From contig CACMKZ010000006.1 of assembly GCA_902614375.1 (NCBI GenBank), positions 42,677 to 106,676 of the forward strand: 64,000 bases of DNA, read 5' to 3'. The translations under genes and the position numbers were made by a program. The notes beneath the pieces are model-generated. The model was not told the DNA's origin, made no database searches, and saw nothing but the letters and a program-made list of their open reading frames with translations. This document shows, piece after piece, positions 34,891-43,507 of the stretch (positions are counted from its first letter, which is position 1; every line of letters begins with the position of its first letter). The DNA comes from an uncultured Alphaproteobacteria bacterium. Its GTDB lineage: Bacteria; Pseudomonadota; Alphaproteobacteria; HIMB59; GCA-002718135.

Positions 34891-36477
34891 ATGGAAGATA
34901 AAGTATATTTATTCGATACCACACTTAGAGATGGTCAGCAAACAACAGGAGTTAATTTTTCTGTTAGTGACAAAATGAATATATCTCAACATCTTGATGA
35001 TTTAGGAATAGATTACATTGAAGGTGGATGGCCGGGAGCAAATCCTACCGATAATGATTTTTTTTCAAGAAATACAAAATTTTCAAAAAGTAAATTAACT
35101 GCCTTTGGTATGACAAGAAGACCAGGGAGAAGTGCAGATAACGATCCAGGATTAAATGCACTTATTAATTCAAGCGCAAGTTGTGTTTGTATTGTAGGTA
35201 AATCATCATCATTTCACGTAAAAAATGCTTTAGAAATATCTGAAGATGAAAATTTAAAAATGATTAGTGATAGTATTCAATCAATAAAAAATAAAAACAA
35301 GGAGTCAATTTTTGATGCAGAACATTTTTTTGATGGCTTTAAAGAAAATAAAGAGTTTGCATTGAATTGTATTAAAGCAGCGTATGAGGCTGGTGCAAGA
35401 TGGGTTGTTCTTTGTGATACAAATGGGGGAACTCTTCCAGATGAAATTTACAATATTGTTTCAGAAGTAGTAAAAGTTATACCAGGTCAAAATGTTGGTA
35501 TACATGCTCACAATGATACTGATAATGCAGTTGCAAATGCATTAGCAGCTATTAATGCTGGAGCAAGACAGATACAGGGAACGATTAACGGTTTAGGAGA
35601 AAGATGTGGAAATACTAATTTAATTTCGTTAATTCCATCTTTGGTTTTAAAAACAAAATATAAAACAAACATTTCAAAAGATAAATTAAAAAATTTAATT
35701 CACATTTCTAGAACCTTGAATGATATTCTTAACATGCCTTCTAGAAAAAATGCTCCATATGTTGGAGATCATGCTTTTTCTCATAAAGGTGGATTGCATG
35801 CATCCGCAATAGAAAAAAATTCTTCAACTTATGAACATATTGAACCAGAAATAGTTGGTAATTCTAGAAACGTCGTAATTTCTAATCAGGCAGGAAGATC
35901 TAATATATTAAATCAATTAAATAAGATTAATATTGATCTACCTAAAAATGAAATCAATAATATTTTAGAGATTATTAAGGAAAAAGAATCAGAAGGATAT
36001 TCATTTGATACTGCTTTAGCTAGTTTTGAATTATTAGTAAGACGTCACCTTGGTCATTTTGAGGATTTTTATAATTTAGAAAAATTTAGAGTCACAGATG
36101 AAAGAAGATGGAATGCTAAAGGTGAAATTGTTACTGAAGCAGAGGCTACAATATTTTTAAAAGTTAAAGATTCTAATATGATGACAGTGGGTACTGGAAA
36201 TGGTCCAGTTAATGCTATTGATAGTGCATTAAGAAAAGCTCTTATTGATTATTATCCTAATCTAAAAGATTTAAAGCTAACTGATTACAAAGTTATGATT
36301 CTTTCATCAGAAAAAGGTACAGGTGCTATAACAAGAGTATTAATTGAATCTTCTGATTCTTCCAATACACACTGGACAACTATTGGTGTATCTCCAAATA
36401 TCATTGATGCATCTTATAGCGCTATTTTTGATAGTATTACTTTTAAGTTATTTAATGATTTAAAGAATAAAAATTGA
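34891..36477 (+). CDS. cimA: (R)-citramalate synthase
   Basis: A 528-residue member of the LeuA/CimA family that condenses pyruvate and acetyl-CoA to citramalate, opening a threonine-independent route to isoleucine. The HMGL-like barrel has LFDTTLRDGQQTTGVNFSVS, YIEGGWPGANPTDNDFF, VVLCDTNGGTLPDE, GIHAHNDTDNAVANALAAIN and GTINGLGERCGNTNL. The C-terminal part (about 400-528) is a LeuA-type allosteric domain. YIEGGWPG and the PTDNDFF segment separate CimA (TIGR00977-type) from isopropylmalate synthase. The stop overlaps the TTG start of the next gene. Confidence 0.92.
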   Translation: MEDKVYLFDTTLRDGQQTTGVNFSVSDKMNISQHLDDLGIDYIEGGWPGANPTDNDFFSRNTKFSKSKLTAFGMTRRPGRSADNDPGLNALINSSASCVCIVGKSSSFHVKNALEISEDENLKMISDSIQSIKNKNKESIFDAEHFFDGFKENKEFALNCIKAAYEAGARWVVLCDTNGGTLPDEIYNIVSEVVKVIPGQNVGIHAHNDTDNAVANALAAINAGARQIQGTINGLGERCGNTNLISLIPSLVLKTKYKTNISKDKLKNLIHISRTLNDILNMPSRKNAPYVGDHAFSHKGGLHASAIEKNSSTYEHIEPEIVGNSRNVVISNQAGRSNILNQLNKINIDLPKNEINNILEIIKEKESEGYSFDTALASFELLVRRHLGHFEDFYNLEKFRVTDERRWNAKGEIVTEAEATIFLKVKDSNMMTVGTGNGPVNAIDSALRKALIDYYPNLKDLKLTDYKVMILSSEKGTGAITRVLIESSDSSNTHWTTIGVSPNIIDASYSAIFDSITFKLFNDLKNKN

Positions 36478-37184
36478 CTCCAAAAAATCCAAGTATAATT
36501 TTAGTTAGACCTCAACTTCCAGAAAATATTGGAATGGTTGCTCGTGTAATGCACAATTTTGGTCTAAAAGATCTAATTGTTGTTTCGCCAAGAGATAACT
36601 GGTTAAACAATAAATCAATAAATGCAGCAAAAAAAGCAAAGAAAATTATTGAGAATATTAAAGTTTTTGATGATTTAGAAATTGCACTCTCTAACTTTAC
36701 TTATGTTGTGGCCACGACTAATAGAAAAAGATATTTAGAAAAAAATTCTACTAACGATTTTAAATTTATTAAAAGAAAAATTATTGTTAATAAAAAAACA
36801 GCAATACTTTTTGGTCCTGAAAATTCAGGACTTTCAAATGAGGATTTGAGATTATCTGATATTATTTTTACTATAGAAACAAGCAGTAAAAGTAATTCAT
36901 TAAACCTTTCTCACGCAGTTACCATTTTATGTCATAAATTATTTGAATTGAATAATTTTAAAAATACAAATTCGACTACCATTGAAAAAAATAATATTAG
37001 TAAACTCCAATTATCTAAATTCTTAAATTATGTGATTGTGAAACTTGAAAATAAGAATTTTTTTACACCAAGAGAAAAAAAGGAAAGTATGAAGAATAAT
37101 ATTTACAGCATTTTTACAAAAATTCCTCTCACAAAGAAAGAATTGCAAACTTTATGGGGAATTACTAAAAAACTTAACAAATAA
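36474..37184 (+). CDS. trmJ: tRNA/rRNA 2'-O-methyltransferase, TrmJ-like SPOUT enzyme
   Basis: A 236-residue SPOUT (SpoU) methyltransferase. It starts at TTG 36474, within the cimA stop (TTGA). The N-terminus SIILVRPQLPENIGMVARVM followed by HNFGL is that of TrmJ, which methylates the ribose at position 32 of several tRNAs. The trefoil-knot motifs are ILFGPENSGLSNEDL and SKSNSLNLSHAVTILCHKLF. The C-terminal helical extension (PREKKESMKNNIYSIFTKI) is also as in TrmJ. The substrate nucleotide is inferred from family. Confidence 0.88.
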   Translation: MTPKNPSIILVRPQLPENIGMVARVMHNFGLKDLIVVSPRDNWLNNKSINAAKKAKKIIENIKVFDDLEIALSNFTYVVATTNRKRYLEKNSTNDFKFIKRKIIVNKKTAILFGPENSGLSNEDLRLSDIIFTIETSSKSNSLNLSHAVTILCHKLFELNNFKNTNSTTIEKNNISKLQLSKFLNYVIVKLENKNFFTPREKKESMKNNIYSIFTKIPLTKKELQTLWGITKKLNK

Positions 37185-37207
37185 GCCAAAAATTGAGCAT
37201 ATTAAAT

Positions 37208-37235
37208 TTGACATAGTACTTTAAATCACTATATA
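37208..37235 (+). promoter_or_regulatory. Candidate sigma-70 promoter of rpsD
   Basis: A perfect TTGACA (37208-37213), a 16-base spacer and TATATA (37230-37235) lie directly before rpsD. The expected start site near 37242 is only about six bases before ATG 37248, and no Shine-Dalgarno sequence precedes the ATG (CCCTCATAATA). This suggests a leaderless or near-leaderless rpsD mRNA. Confidence 0.6.
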
Positions 37236-37247
37236 GCCCTCATAATA

Positions 37248-37868
37248 ATGACAAAAAGACATAACGCTAAATACAAAATTGATAGAAGGTTAGGTGTTAA
37301 CCTGTGGGGCAGACCTAAAAGCCCCTTCAATAGAAGAAACTCAAAGCCTGGTCAGCATGGCGTTCAAGGTCAAAGAAAAAAACTCTCAGACTATGGTAAT
37401 CAGCTATTTGCTAAGCAAAAACTTAAATTTTATTACGGTGATTTAACTGAAAGACAATTTAGAAATATTTTTAAAAAAGCTTCTAATATTAAAGGTGATA
37501 CAAGTCAGATTTTAATTGAACTTTTAGAAAGAAGATTGGATGCTACAGTTTATAGAATGAAATTTGTACCTACAATTTTTTCTGCAAGACAGTTAGTTAA
37601 TCATGGTCATGTTAAGGTTAATGGTAAAAGAGTTAATATTCCATCATATAGTGTAAGTGACGGGGATGAAATCTCAATAAGAGATAAAAGTAAAGAAATT
37701 AACTTAATTGTAGAATCAGTTAGTTCTCAAGAAAGAGAAATTCCAGAATACTTAGAAGTTGATGTAAAAGAGTTGAAAGGTCGTTTTTTAAGAGCACCTC
37801 TAATTCATGATGTTCCTTATCCTGTAACTATGGAACCTAATTTAGTTATTGAGTATTATTCAAGATAA
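37248..37868 (+). CDS. rpsD: 30S ribosomal protein S4
   Basis: A 206-residue primary rRNA-binding protein of the small subunit. The N-terminal [20 protein letters not shown] and the [20 protein letters not shown] block are typical of S4. The S4 RNA-binding domain (about 95-160) has [35 protein letters not shown]. It stands alone outside the alpha operon, as common in Alphaproteobacteria. The length equals E. coli S4. Its 3' end overlaps the convergent rarD gene by 23 bases. Confidence 0.97.
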   Translation: MTKRHNAKYKIDRRLGVNLWGRPKSPFNRRNSKPGQHGVQGQRKKLSDYGNQLFAKQKLKFYYGDLTERQFRNIFKKASNIKGDTSQILIELLERRLDATVYRMKFVPTIFSARQLVNHGHVKVNGKRVNIPSYSVSDGDEISIRDKSKEINLIVESVSSQEREIPEYLEVDVKELKGRFLRAPLIHDVPYPVTMEPNLVIEYYSR

Positions 37869-38745
37869 TTTCTTTTTTATAACTATCATAAATATAAATT
37901 ATTATTCCTATCCAAATAATTATAAATGATATTAACTTAATTTGTAAAATTTCTTCATTAAGAATAAATACTGAAGTTATAAAATGAAATGTTGGTGCTA
38001 AGTAAAATAAAACTCCAGCTAGACCTAGTTGAATAAATTTTAAGCCCAAATTAAAAAATAATAATGGAAAAATTGTTACAGCTCCTGTTAGAATTAAAAA
38101 TAATGATGTCTTCAAATCAATACTAAAGATACTATTTTCATTTTGCCAAAATAAATAAACTAAGTAGGGAATAGATATTAAAGATATTATGAAAGTCTCA
38201 TATAGTAAGCCAATTGGGGGATTAACATTAACTTGTTTTCTTAATAATCCATATATTGCCCATGAGGTTCCAATCCAAATTATTAGGAATGGAAATTGAT
38301 TTAAATTAATAAATAAGAATAATATACCTGATAACATAAAACATACAGATGCAAATTTAGGCTTAGTTATTTTCTCATTTAAAAAAAAATAACCAAGAAT
38401 AATACTGATCATTGGAGTAATAAAGTAACCCATTGATGCATCCTGAACTCTTTCTTGTCCTACAGAATAAATAAAACCTGCCCAGTTACCTGCAATAAGA
38501 AAAGCTGTAATTGTTAAAATAAAAATTCTTTTTCTAGATTTAAATATTTCAATAAAATCACTTATGTTTGAAATTAAAATTAATAATAAAAATAAAAAAA
38601 TAAATGACCAAAAACCTCTGTGAGCTACAACTTCAATAGTCTCAACGTGATTTAATTCATTAAAAAAAAGAGGTTGTGGAAGCCCCCAAAAAATTGCTGC
38701 AATACAGGAAAATATTACACCTTTAGAAAATTTATTATTTAACAA
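37846..38745 (-). CDS. rarD: RarD/EamA-type drug/metabolite transporter
   Basis: A 299-residue inner-membrane protein with ten predicted hydrophobic segments in two EamA halves. The start [20 protein letters not shown], the [14 protein letters not shown] segment and [20 protein letters not shown] are RarD hallmarks; [13 protein letters not shown] and [19 protein letters not shown] follow in the second half. RarD proteins are named for chloramphenicol sensitivity, but the transported compound is not established. It leads or ends the leftward rarD-grxD-bolA group with 1-2 base gaps, although functional linkage to the Fe-S pair is not obvious. Confidence 0.9.
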   Translation of the reverse strand: MLNNKFSKGVIFSCIAAIFWGLPQPLFFNELNHVETIEVVAHRGFWSFIFLFLLLILISNISDFIEIFKSRKRIFILTITAFLIAGNWAGFIYSVGQERVQDASMGYFITPMISIILGYFFLNEKITKPKFASVCFMLSGILFLFINLNQFPFLIIWIGTSWAIYGLLRKQVNVNPPIGLLYETFIISLISIPYLVYLFWQNENSIFSIDLKTSLFLILTGAVTIFPLLFFNLGLKFIQLGLAGVLFYLAPTFHFITSVFILNEEILQIKLISFIIIWIGIIIYIYDSYKKEIILNNTQ

Positions 38746-38746
38746 T

Positions 38747-39088
38747 CTAGGACGGGTTTACGTCTATTCCATTTGTATTAAATAATTCTAATAATTCACC
38801 ACTTTCAAACATTTCAGTTATGATATCACACCCACCTATAAATTCTTTCTTAACATAAAGTTGTGGTATGGTTGGCCAATTAGAATATATTTTAATACCT
38901 TCTCTCATTTCATCACTCTCTAACACATTCACACTTCCAAATTTAACACCTACTTTATTTAATATTTCAACAACTCTTGCAGAAAATCCACACATTGGAA
39001 ATACGGGGGTACCCTTCATGAAAAGCATTACATCATTAGAGTTAATTTCATTTTCTATATTTTGAGATACATGGTCGTTATTATTCAT
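38747..39088 (-). CDS. grxD: monothiol glutaredoxin (Grx4 type)
   Basis: A 113-residue CGFS glutaredoxin that carries and delivers [2Fe-2S] clusters. The active site is VFPMCGFSARVVEIL (Cys33 to Ser36), preceded by VMLFMKGTPVFP. The glutathione-binding segments are NWPTIPQLYVKKEFIGGCDI. Its usual partner BolA is encoded 2 bases upstream in the same direction, matching the known BolA-Grx4 heterodimer in Fe-S trafficking and iron signalling. Confidence 0.96.
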   Translation of the reverse strand: MNNNDHVSQNIENEINSNDVMLFMKGTPVFPMCGFSARVVEILNKVGVKFGSVNVLESDEMREGIKIYSNWPTIPQLYVKKEFIGGCDIITEMFESGELLELFNTNGIDVNPS

Positions 39089-39090
39089 TA

Positions 39091-39321
39091 TTACTCCGAT
39101 ACAGTTTTTAGCTTAAGTGCGTGCAAATCACTACCCATTTTACCATTAAAAGCATCATAAACCATCTTATGTTGTTCTACTCTTGTTTTTCCAGAAAAAG
39201 ATTTTGATGTTACTGTAGCACTGTAATGATCACCATCTCCTTTAAGATCTTCAATTTCAACAGTTGCATCTGGTATAGCTTCTTTAATAAATTGTTCAAT
39301 TTGTTCAACAGTCATTGGCAT
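39091..39321 (-). CDS. bolA: BolA family protein
   Basis: A 76-residue BolA/IbaG-type protein. The class II KH-like fold is visible: IEQFIKEAIPDATVEIEDLK, GDGDHYSATVTSKSFSGKTR, VEQHKMVYDAFNGKMGSDLH and ALKLKTV at the end. His residues in GDHYS and EQHKM, with the DLHALKLKT end, are candidate cluster ligands with Grx4. The gene order bolA-grxD supports a shared Fe-S role. Confidence 0.95.
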   Translation of the reverse strand: MPMTVEQIEQFIKEAIPDATVEIEDLKGDGDHYSATVTSKSFSGKTRVEQHKMVYDAFNGKMGSDLHALKLKTVSE

Positions 39322-39358
39322 AACTATAAAATAGTTCAGATATTAGTAAAAATAAAGA

Positions 39359-40651
39359 CTATTTAATTTTATTTTTAAAAATCCAATCTATTTTCTTTAG
39401 ATCATTATCATCTTTAATGATTTTCATGATTTCTTTTGAATTTAATATTTTATTTAATTCTTTATTTTTTTGAAAAACTTGGGAAAAATTCTTATTATTA
39501 TTCCATGTTTCCATGGCACTTTCTTGAACAATTTTATAAGCTTGTTGTCTTTTCAGTCCTTTTTCAATTAATTTTAACATAATATTGTGAGTTCTATGTA
39601 AGCCTCCAAGCATATTCAAATTTTTCAACATATTTTTTGGATAGACTTTTAAATTCTTTATAATGCCATTTAAACGATTCAGTGCAAAATCAGTTGCAAT
39701 TGTAATATCTGGAGTCATAATTCTTTCAACACTAGAATGACTAATATCTCTCTCGTGCCAAAGTACGACATTTTCTAGTGAAGGTATTACACCACTTCTA
39801 ATATATCGTGAAATACCTGTTAAGTTCTCACTCAATACAGGATTACGTTTGTGAGGCATTGCAGAAGAACCTTTTTGGTTAGAAGAAAAACTTTCTTCAA
39901 CTTCTAATACCTCTGTTTTTTGTAGATTTCGAATTTCCACAGCAAATCTCTCAATAGAAGATGCTAAAATTCCTAATACTGAGAATAAATATGCATGCCT
40001 GTCTCTTGGAATTACTTGAGTTGATACATCTTCAGAATTTAGTTTAAGTTTTTTTGCTACATAATCTTGAACTCGAGGGTCTATAGAATTAAAGGTTCCA
40101 ACAGGTCCAGAAATAGCACAAACAGATATTTCGTTAATTGCCTGATCAAGTCTTTCTAAATTTCTTTTAAATTCAAAATAAAAGGAAGATAATTTTAATC
40201 CAAAAGTAATAGGTTCAGCATGTATCCCATGACTTCTTCCAATCATTAATGTGTCTTTATATTTTTTTGATTTGATTTTTAGACTTTGAATACACTCTAC
40301 TAAACTTTTTCTTATTATTTCAGAGGTTTGCTTAAGTTGTACAGAAAATGAAGTATCAATAATATCACTGGAAGTTACACCAAAATGAAAATACTTTGAC
40401 GAGTCGCCAATATATTTGCTTACATTATTAATATAAGCAACAACATCATGTTTTGTTTCTTTTTCAATTTTTTCTATTTCTTTAACATTGAATTTTGCTT
40501 TATTTCTTATTTCTTTTGCAGCTTTTTTAGGAATAACGCCAAGCATCGCTTGTTTTTCTGCAATCAAACACTCAATTTCTGTCCAAATTGTAAATTTATT
40601 TTCTAATGACCAAATCTTTTCAATTTTAGGTCTATTATATCTAGTTATCAT
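39359..40651 (-). CDS. purB: adenylosuccinate lyase
   Basis: A 430-residue fumarase/aspartase-superfamily lyase acting twice in purine synthesis (SAICAR to AICAR; adenylosuccinate to AMP). The N-terminus ITRYNRPKIEKIWSLENKF, the VTSSDIIDTSFSVQL block, RSHGIHAEPITFGLK (catalytic His), and the signature GSSAMPHKRNPVLSENL (about 260-276) are characteristic of the Bacillus/Thermotoga-type PurB. It is followed 9 bases upstream on this strand by map. Confidence 0.95.
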   Translation of the reverse strand: MITRYNRPKIEKIWSLENKFTIWTEIECLIAEKQAMLGVIPKKAAKEIRNKAKFNVKEIEKIEKETKHDVVAYINNVSKYIGDSSKYFHFGVTSSDIIDTSFSVQLKQTSEIIRKSLVECIQSLKIKSKKYKDTLMIGRSHGIHAEPITFGLKLSSFYFEFKRNLERLDQAINEISVCAISGPVGTFNSIDPRVQDYVAKKLKLNSEDVSTQVIPRDRHAYLFSVLGILASSIERFAVEIRNLQKTEVLEVEESFSSNQKGSSAMPHKRNPVLSENLTGISRYIRSGVIPSLENVVLWHERDISHSSVERIMTPDITIATDFALNRLNGIIKNLKVYPKNMLKNLNMLGGLHRTHNIMLKLIEKGLKRQQAYKIVQESAMETWNNNKNFSQVFQKNKELNKILNSKEIMKIIKDDNDLKKIDWIFKNKIK

Positions 40652-40660
40652 TTTATCTAC

Positions 40661-41455
40661 TTATACATCCTTTATTGGGAAAGCTGTATTATTTTTAGAT
40701 AATGTAAATATTTCATTTCCTTCTTCTGTTATTCCTATTGTATGCTCGAATTGAGCAGATAAAGATTTATCTTTTGTCACAGCTGTCCATCCATCATTAA
40801 GTATTTTTGTTTGCCATCCACCTAAATTAATCATTGGTTCAATTGTTAAAAACATACCAGGCTCTAACATTGGTCCTTCACCTGGTTCTCCAAAGTGTAA
40901 AACACTAGGTGGAGTATGAAATTCTTTTCCAATTCCATGACCACAAAAATCTCTTACTACAGAATAACCTTTTCCTTCAGCAAGTTTCTGAATTTTATTT
41001 CCAATATCACCAATATGCTTACCAGGTTTAGCTTCACTAATACCAATTAATAAAGATTCATAAGTTATTTTTAAAAATTCATAATTTTTTTTATTTGTCT
41101 TGCCTGCTACAAACATTCTGGAACTATCACCGTGCCAACCATTTAGAATAACTGTTACATCTACATTTACTATATCACCATCAGATAGAATTTTTCTTTC
41201 AGAAGGAATTCCATGACAAACAACATGATTTACAGAAGTACAAACTGATTTTGGGAACCCTTTATAATTTAAAGGAGCAGGTATTGCTTTATTTTGAATA
41301 ATTTGATCATGACATATGTCATTTATTTCTTGAGTACTTATTCCTGGAACAATCTTTTCACTTAAAGAATCTAGAACTTCAGCAGCTAAAGAACCAGCCT
41401 CCCTCATTCTCTCAAAATCTTTTTTCGTATGTATTGGAATATTGTTGTTTCTCAT
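40661..41455 (-). CDS. map: methionine aminopeptidase, type I
   Basis: A 264-residue metalloprotease removing N-terminal methionine. Metal ligands are visible: Asp in DIVNVDVTVILNGWHGDSSR (two Asp), His in RDFCGHGIGKEFHTPPSVLH, Glu in FLTIEPMINLG and Glu in AQFEHTIGITEEG. The substrate His is in SVNHVVCHGIPSER. There is no N-terminal zinc-finger extension, so it is type Ia. It heads a map-purB leftward pair. Confidence 0.96.
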   Translation of the reverse strand: MRNNNIPIHTKKDFERMREAGSLAAEVLDSLSEKIVPGISTQEINDICHDQIIQNKAIPAPLNYKGFPKSVCTSVNHVVCHGIPSERKILSDGDIVNVDVTVILNGWHGDSSRMFVAGKTNKKNYEFLKITYESLLIGISEAKPGKHIGDIGNKIQKLAEGKGYSVVRDFCGHGIGKEFHTPPSVLHFGEPGEGPMLEPGMFLTIEPMINLGGWQTKILNDGWTAVTKDKSLSAQFEHTIGITEEGNEIFTLSKNNTAFPIKDV

Positions 41456-41512
41456 TTAAAAAATAATTACTTACGATTAATAAATAATATATAGAAAATA
41501 TCAATTAATCAT

Positions 41513-42259
41513 ATGAGTTCTTTTACTGCAGGAGTTATTGTTATTGGTGACGAAATACTTTCTGGTAGAACTCGAGATACAAACTCAAATTATATTGCAA
41601 AAAAATTATTAGAAGCTGGTATTAAGTTAGAAGAAGTTATTGTTATTCAGGATGAGAAAAAAACAATAATAGAAAATGTTCTAAAATATAGCTCAAAATA
41701 CTCTTATGTTTTTACTACTGGAGGAATTGGACCAACTCATGATGATATAACTTCAGAAAGTATATCTGAAGCCTTTAATTTACAATATGAAACAAATAAA
41801 ATAGCATTTGAAATTCTTGAAAATTATTATCCAAAAGGTGAATTTAATGAAAGTAGGCAAAGAATGGCCAAAATGCCATTTGGTTCAGAACTTATTTTAA
41901 ATCCAATGACTGCTGCACCAGGATTTATTGTAAAAAATATTTATGTTTTACCAGGTGTGCCAGAAATAATGCAAGTTATGTTTGAGGAATTATTGAAAAA
42001 AATTAAAAAAGGTAACCCAAAACTTGTTACAACAATTAATACTAATTTATACGAAAGTAAAATTGCAAAAAATTTAAAAAATATTCAAAACAATTATGCA
42101 AATGCATCAATCGGTAGTTACCCATATTTTAATCTTGCAGCTAAAACAGGTGGTGTCAACATAGTTGTTTCATCATGGGATATGAAATCTATCCAACCAA
42201 TAGTTGATGATATAACTGAGATGATTGAATTAAATGGTGGAAAAAGTTCTATAGTTTGA
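41513..42259 (+). CDS. molybdopterin-binding / CinA N-terminal-like protein (MoCF_biosynth domain)
   Basis: A 248-residue protein with the MoaB/MogA-type domain in the first 170 residues: AGVIVIGDEILSGRTRDTNS, FTTGGIGPTHDDITSESISE, MTAAPGFIVKNIYVLPGVPE. This is the N-terminal COG1058 part of CinA without the NMN deamidase (PncC) domain. Such short CinA-like proteins may act as pyrophosphatases on nucleotide metabolites or bind molybdopterin. moaA lies 1.2 kb away, but the two are not in one operon. Function is uncertain. Confidence 0.85.
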   Translation: MSSFTAGVIVIGDEILSGRTRDTNSNYIAKKLLEAGIKLEEVIVIQDEKKTIIENVLKYSSKYSYVFTTGGIGPTHDDITSESISEAFNLQYETNKIAFEILENYYPKGEFNESRQRMAKMPFGSELILNPMTAAPGFIVKNIYVLPGVPEIMQVMFEELLKKIKKGNPKLVTTINTNLYESKIAKNLKNIQNNYANASIGSYPYFNLAAKTGGVNIVVSSWDMKSIQPIVDDITEMIELNGGKSSIV

Positions 42260-42275
42260 TATTAGTCCAAAATTA

Positions 42276-42360
42276 GGCCTCGTGGTGGAATGGTAGACAC
42301 AAAGGACTTAAAATCCTTGCCCTTTTGGGAGTGCCGGTTCAAGTCCGGCCGAGGCTACCA
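42276..42360 (+). tRNA. tRNA-Leu (anticodon UAA)
   Basis: An 85-base type II tRNA with encoded CCA. The acceptor stem GGCCTCG (42276-42282) pairs with CGAGGCT (G1-U72 wobble), then discriminator A. The anticodon stem AAGGA/TCCTT encloses CTTAAAA with anticodon TAA, and a long variable arm (GCCCTTTTGGGAGT) follows, as expected for leucine. The T-arm is GCCGG-TTCAAGT-CCGGC. It is transcribed between the CinA-like and VOC genes. Confidence 0.96.
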
Positions 42361-42371
42361 ATCTCTAAATT

Positions 42372-42746
42372 ATGTTTGCTTTTATTACCATTGGGACAAA
42401 TAATTTAAAAAAATCATCTGCATTTTATAATAAAATTTTAAAACCTCTAAAAATTAAAAAAGTTTTATCTCATAATCGATATTATGGTTATGCTAAAAAA
42501 GAAACTCCTAAAAAAATAGAATTATACTTGATTAGACCTCATAACAAAAAAAAAGCAACTATAGGAAATGGTACAATGATTACTTTTAAAGCTAATTCTA
42601 AAAAAACTGTTAATGAATTTTATAAAATTGGAATTAGTCTTGGAGCAAAAGATGAAGGAATGCCTGGGCCCAGAAATGGTAAAGATTATTATGCATATTT
42701 AAGGGATTTAGATGGCAACAAGATTTGTATTTTTAAAAAAATTTGA
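42372..42746 (+). CDS. VOC family (glyoxalase/bleomycin resistance-like) protein
   Basis: A 124-residue vicinal-oxygen-chelate protein. The first beta-alpha-beta unit is FITIGTNNLKKSSAFYNKIL, and the end YAYLRDLDGNKICIFKK is the typical second metal-binding strand (DPDGN-like), although the usual final Glu or Gln ligand is not obvious. The first half has LIRPHNKKKATIGNGTMITF as the mid strand. Small VOC proteins of this type are often annotated glyoxalase, but the substrate is unknown. It starts 11 bases after the tRNA and ends 2 bases before the convergent NAD kinase. Confidence 0.85.
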   Translation: MFAFITIGTNNLKKSSAFYNKILKPLKIKKVLSHNRYYGYAKKETPKKIELYLIRPHNKKKATIGNGTMITFKANSKKTVNEFYKIGISLGAKDEGMPGPRNGKDYYAYLRDLDGNKICIFKKI

Positions 42747-42748
42747 TC

Positions 42749-43507
42749 TTAAAAATTAAATTGTTCATTCAAAATTTTATCTTCAATAGAGTGTTTACTA
42801 TCGAACAATACAGTGCATTTATTTTCATCTGAAGATACGATATTGACTCTGCTAATATCTCTAAACTCAACATTGTCTGCTGTTACGCTAGATGAGCGTT
42901 CATCATTATTTAACACTTCAAAATCAATTTTACTAATTTCAGATAACAGAGCACCTCTCCATCTCCTTGGTCTAAAGGCACTGATTGGAGTTAATGCTAG
43001 TATATTTGAGTCTAAAGGTAGAATACTACCATGTGCGGATAGATTATAAGCTGTACTTCCAGCTGATGTAGATAACAAAACGCCATCACATATCAATTCT
43101 TCCATTTTTACTTTCTCATTTATTTTGATTTTAATTTTTGATGCCAAATGAGTCTGCCTCATAAGAGAAACTTCATTATATGCATATGCCTCAAAGATTT
43201 CATTATTAACACTTTGTGCAGTCATTTTTAATGGTTTAAAAGTAGATTTTTTAGCATTGGTAATCATGTCATTTAAATTTTCATTACTAAGATTATTCAT
43301 TAAAAAGCCAATTGAACCAAAGTTTATTCCAAAAAATGGTTTGTTTAGTTTATTAAAATTATGAAGTGATTTTAAAAGTAATCCATCTCCTCCAATTGGA
43401 ATAATGTAATCGGCATCTTCCACAGAATTTTGTCCAAATAATTCTATTAGTTTTTTTTCTGTATTTTTTGCCTCAGGATTGTTTGATGATAAAAAATGAA
43501 ATTTCAT
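42749..43507 (-). CDS. nadK: NAD kinase
   Basis: A 252-residue ATP-NAD kinase making NADP. The GGDG motif is in YIIPIGGDGLLLKSLH (39-42). FFGINFGSIGFLMNN, ICDGVLLSTSAGSTAYNLSA (the NE/D and glycine-rich catalytic segment) and LTPISAFRPRRWRGALL are all family blocks. The length suits the compact alphaproteobacterial NadK. Its ATG overlaps the moaA stop by one base (TAATG). Confidence 0.93.
   Translation of the reverse strand: MKFHFLSSNNPEAKNTEKKLIELFGQNSVEDADYIIPIGGDGLLLKSLHNFNKLNKPFFGINFGSIGFLMNNLSNENLNDMITNAKKSTFKPLKMTAQSVNNEIFEAYAYNEVSLMRQTHLASKIKIKINEKVKMEELICDGVLLSTSAGSTAYNLSAHGSILPLDSNILALTPISAFRPRRWRGALLSEISKIDFEVLNNDERSSSVTADNVEFRDISRVNIVSSDENKCTVLFDSKHSIEDKILNEQFNF

Noticed and set aside
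42372..42746. tRNA-adjacent integration site for a mobile element
   Set aside because: No integrase, no repeated 3' tRNA fragment and no atypical gene block near the tRNA-Leu.
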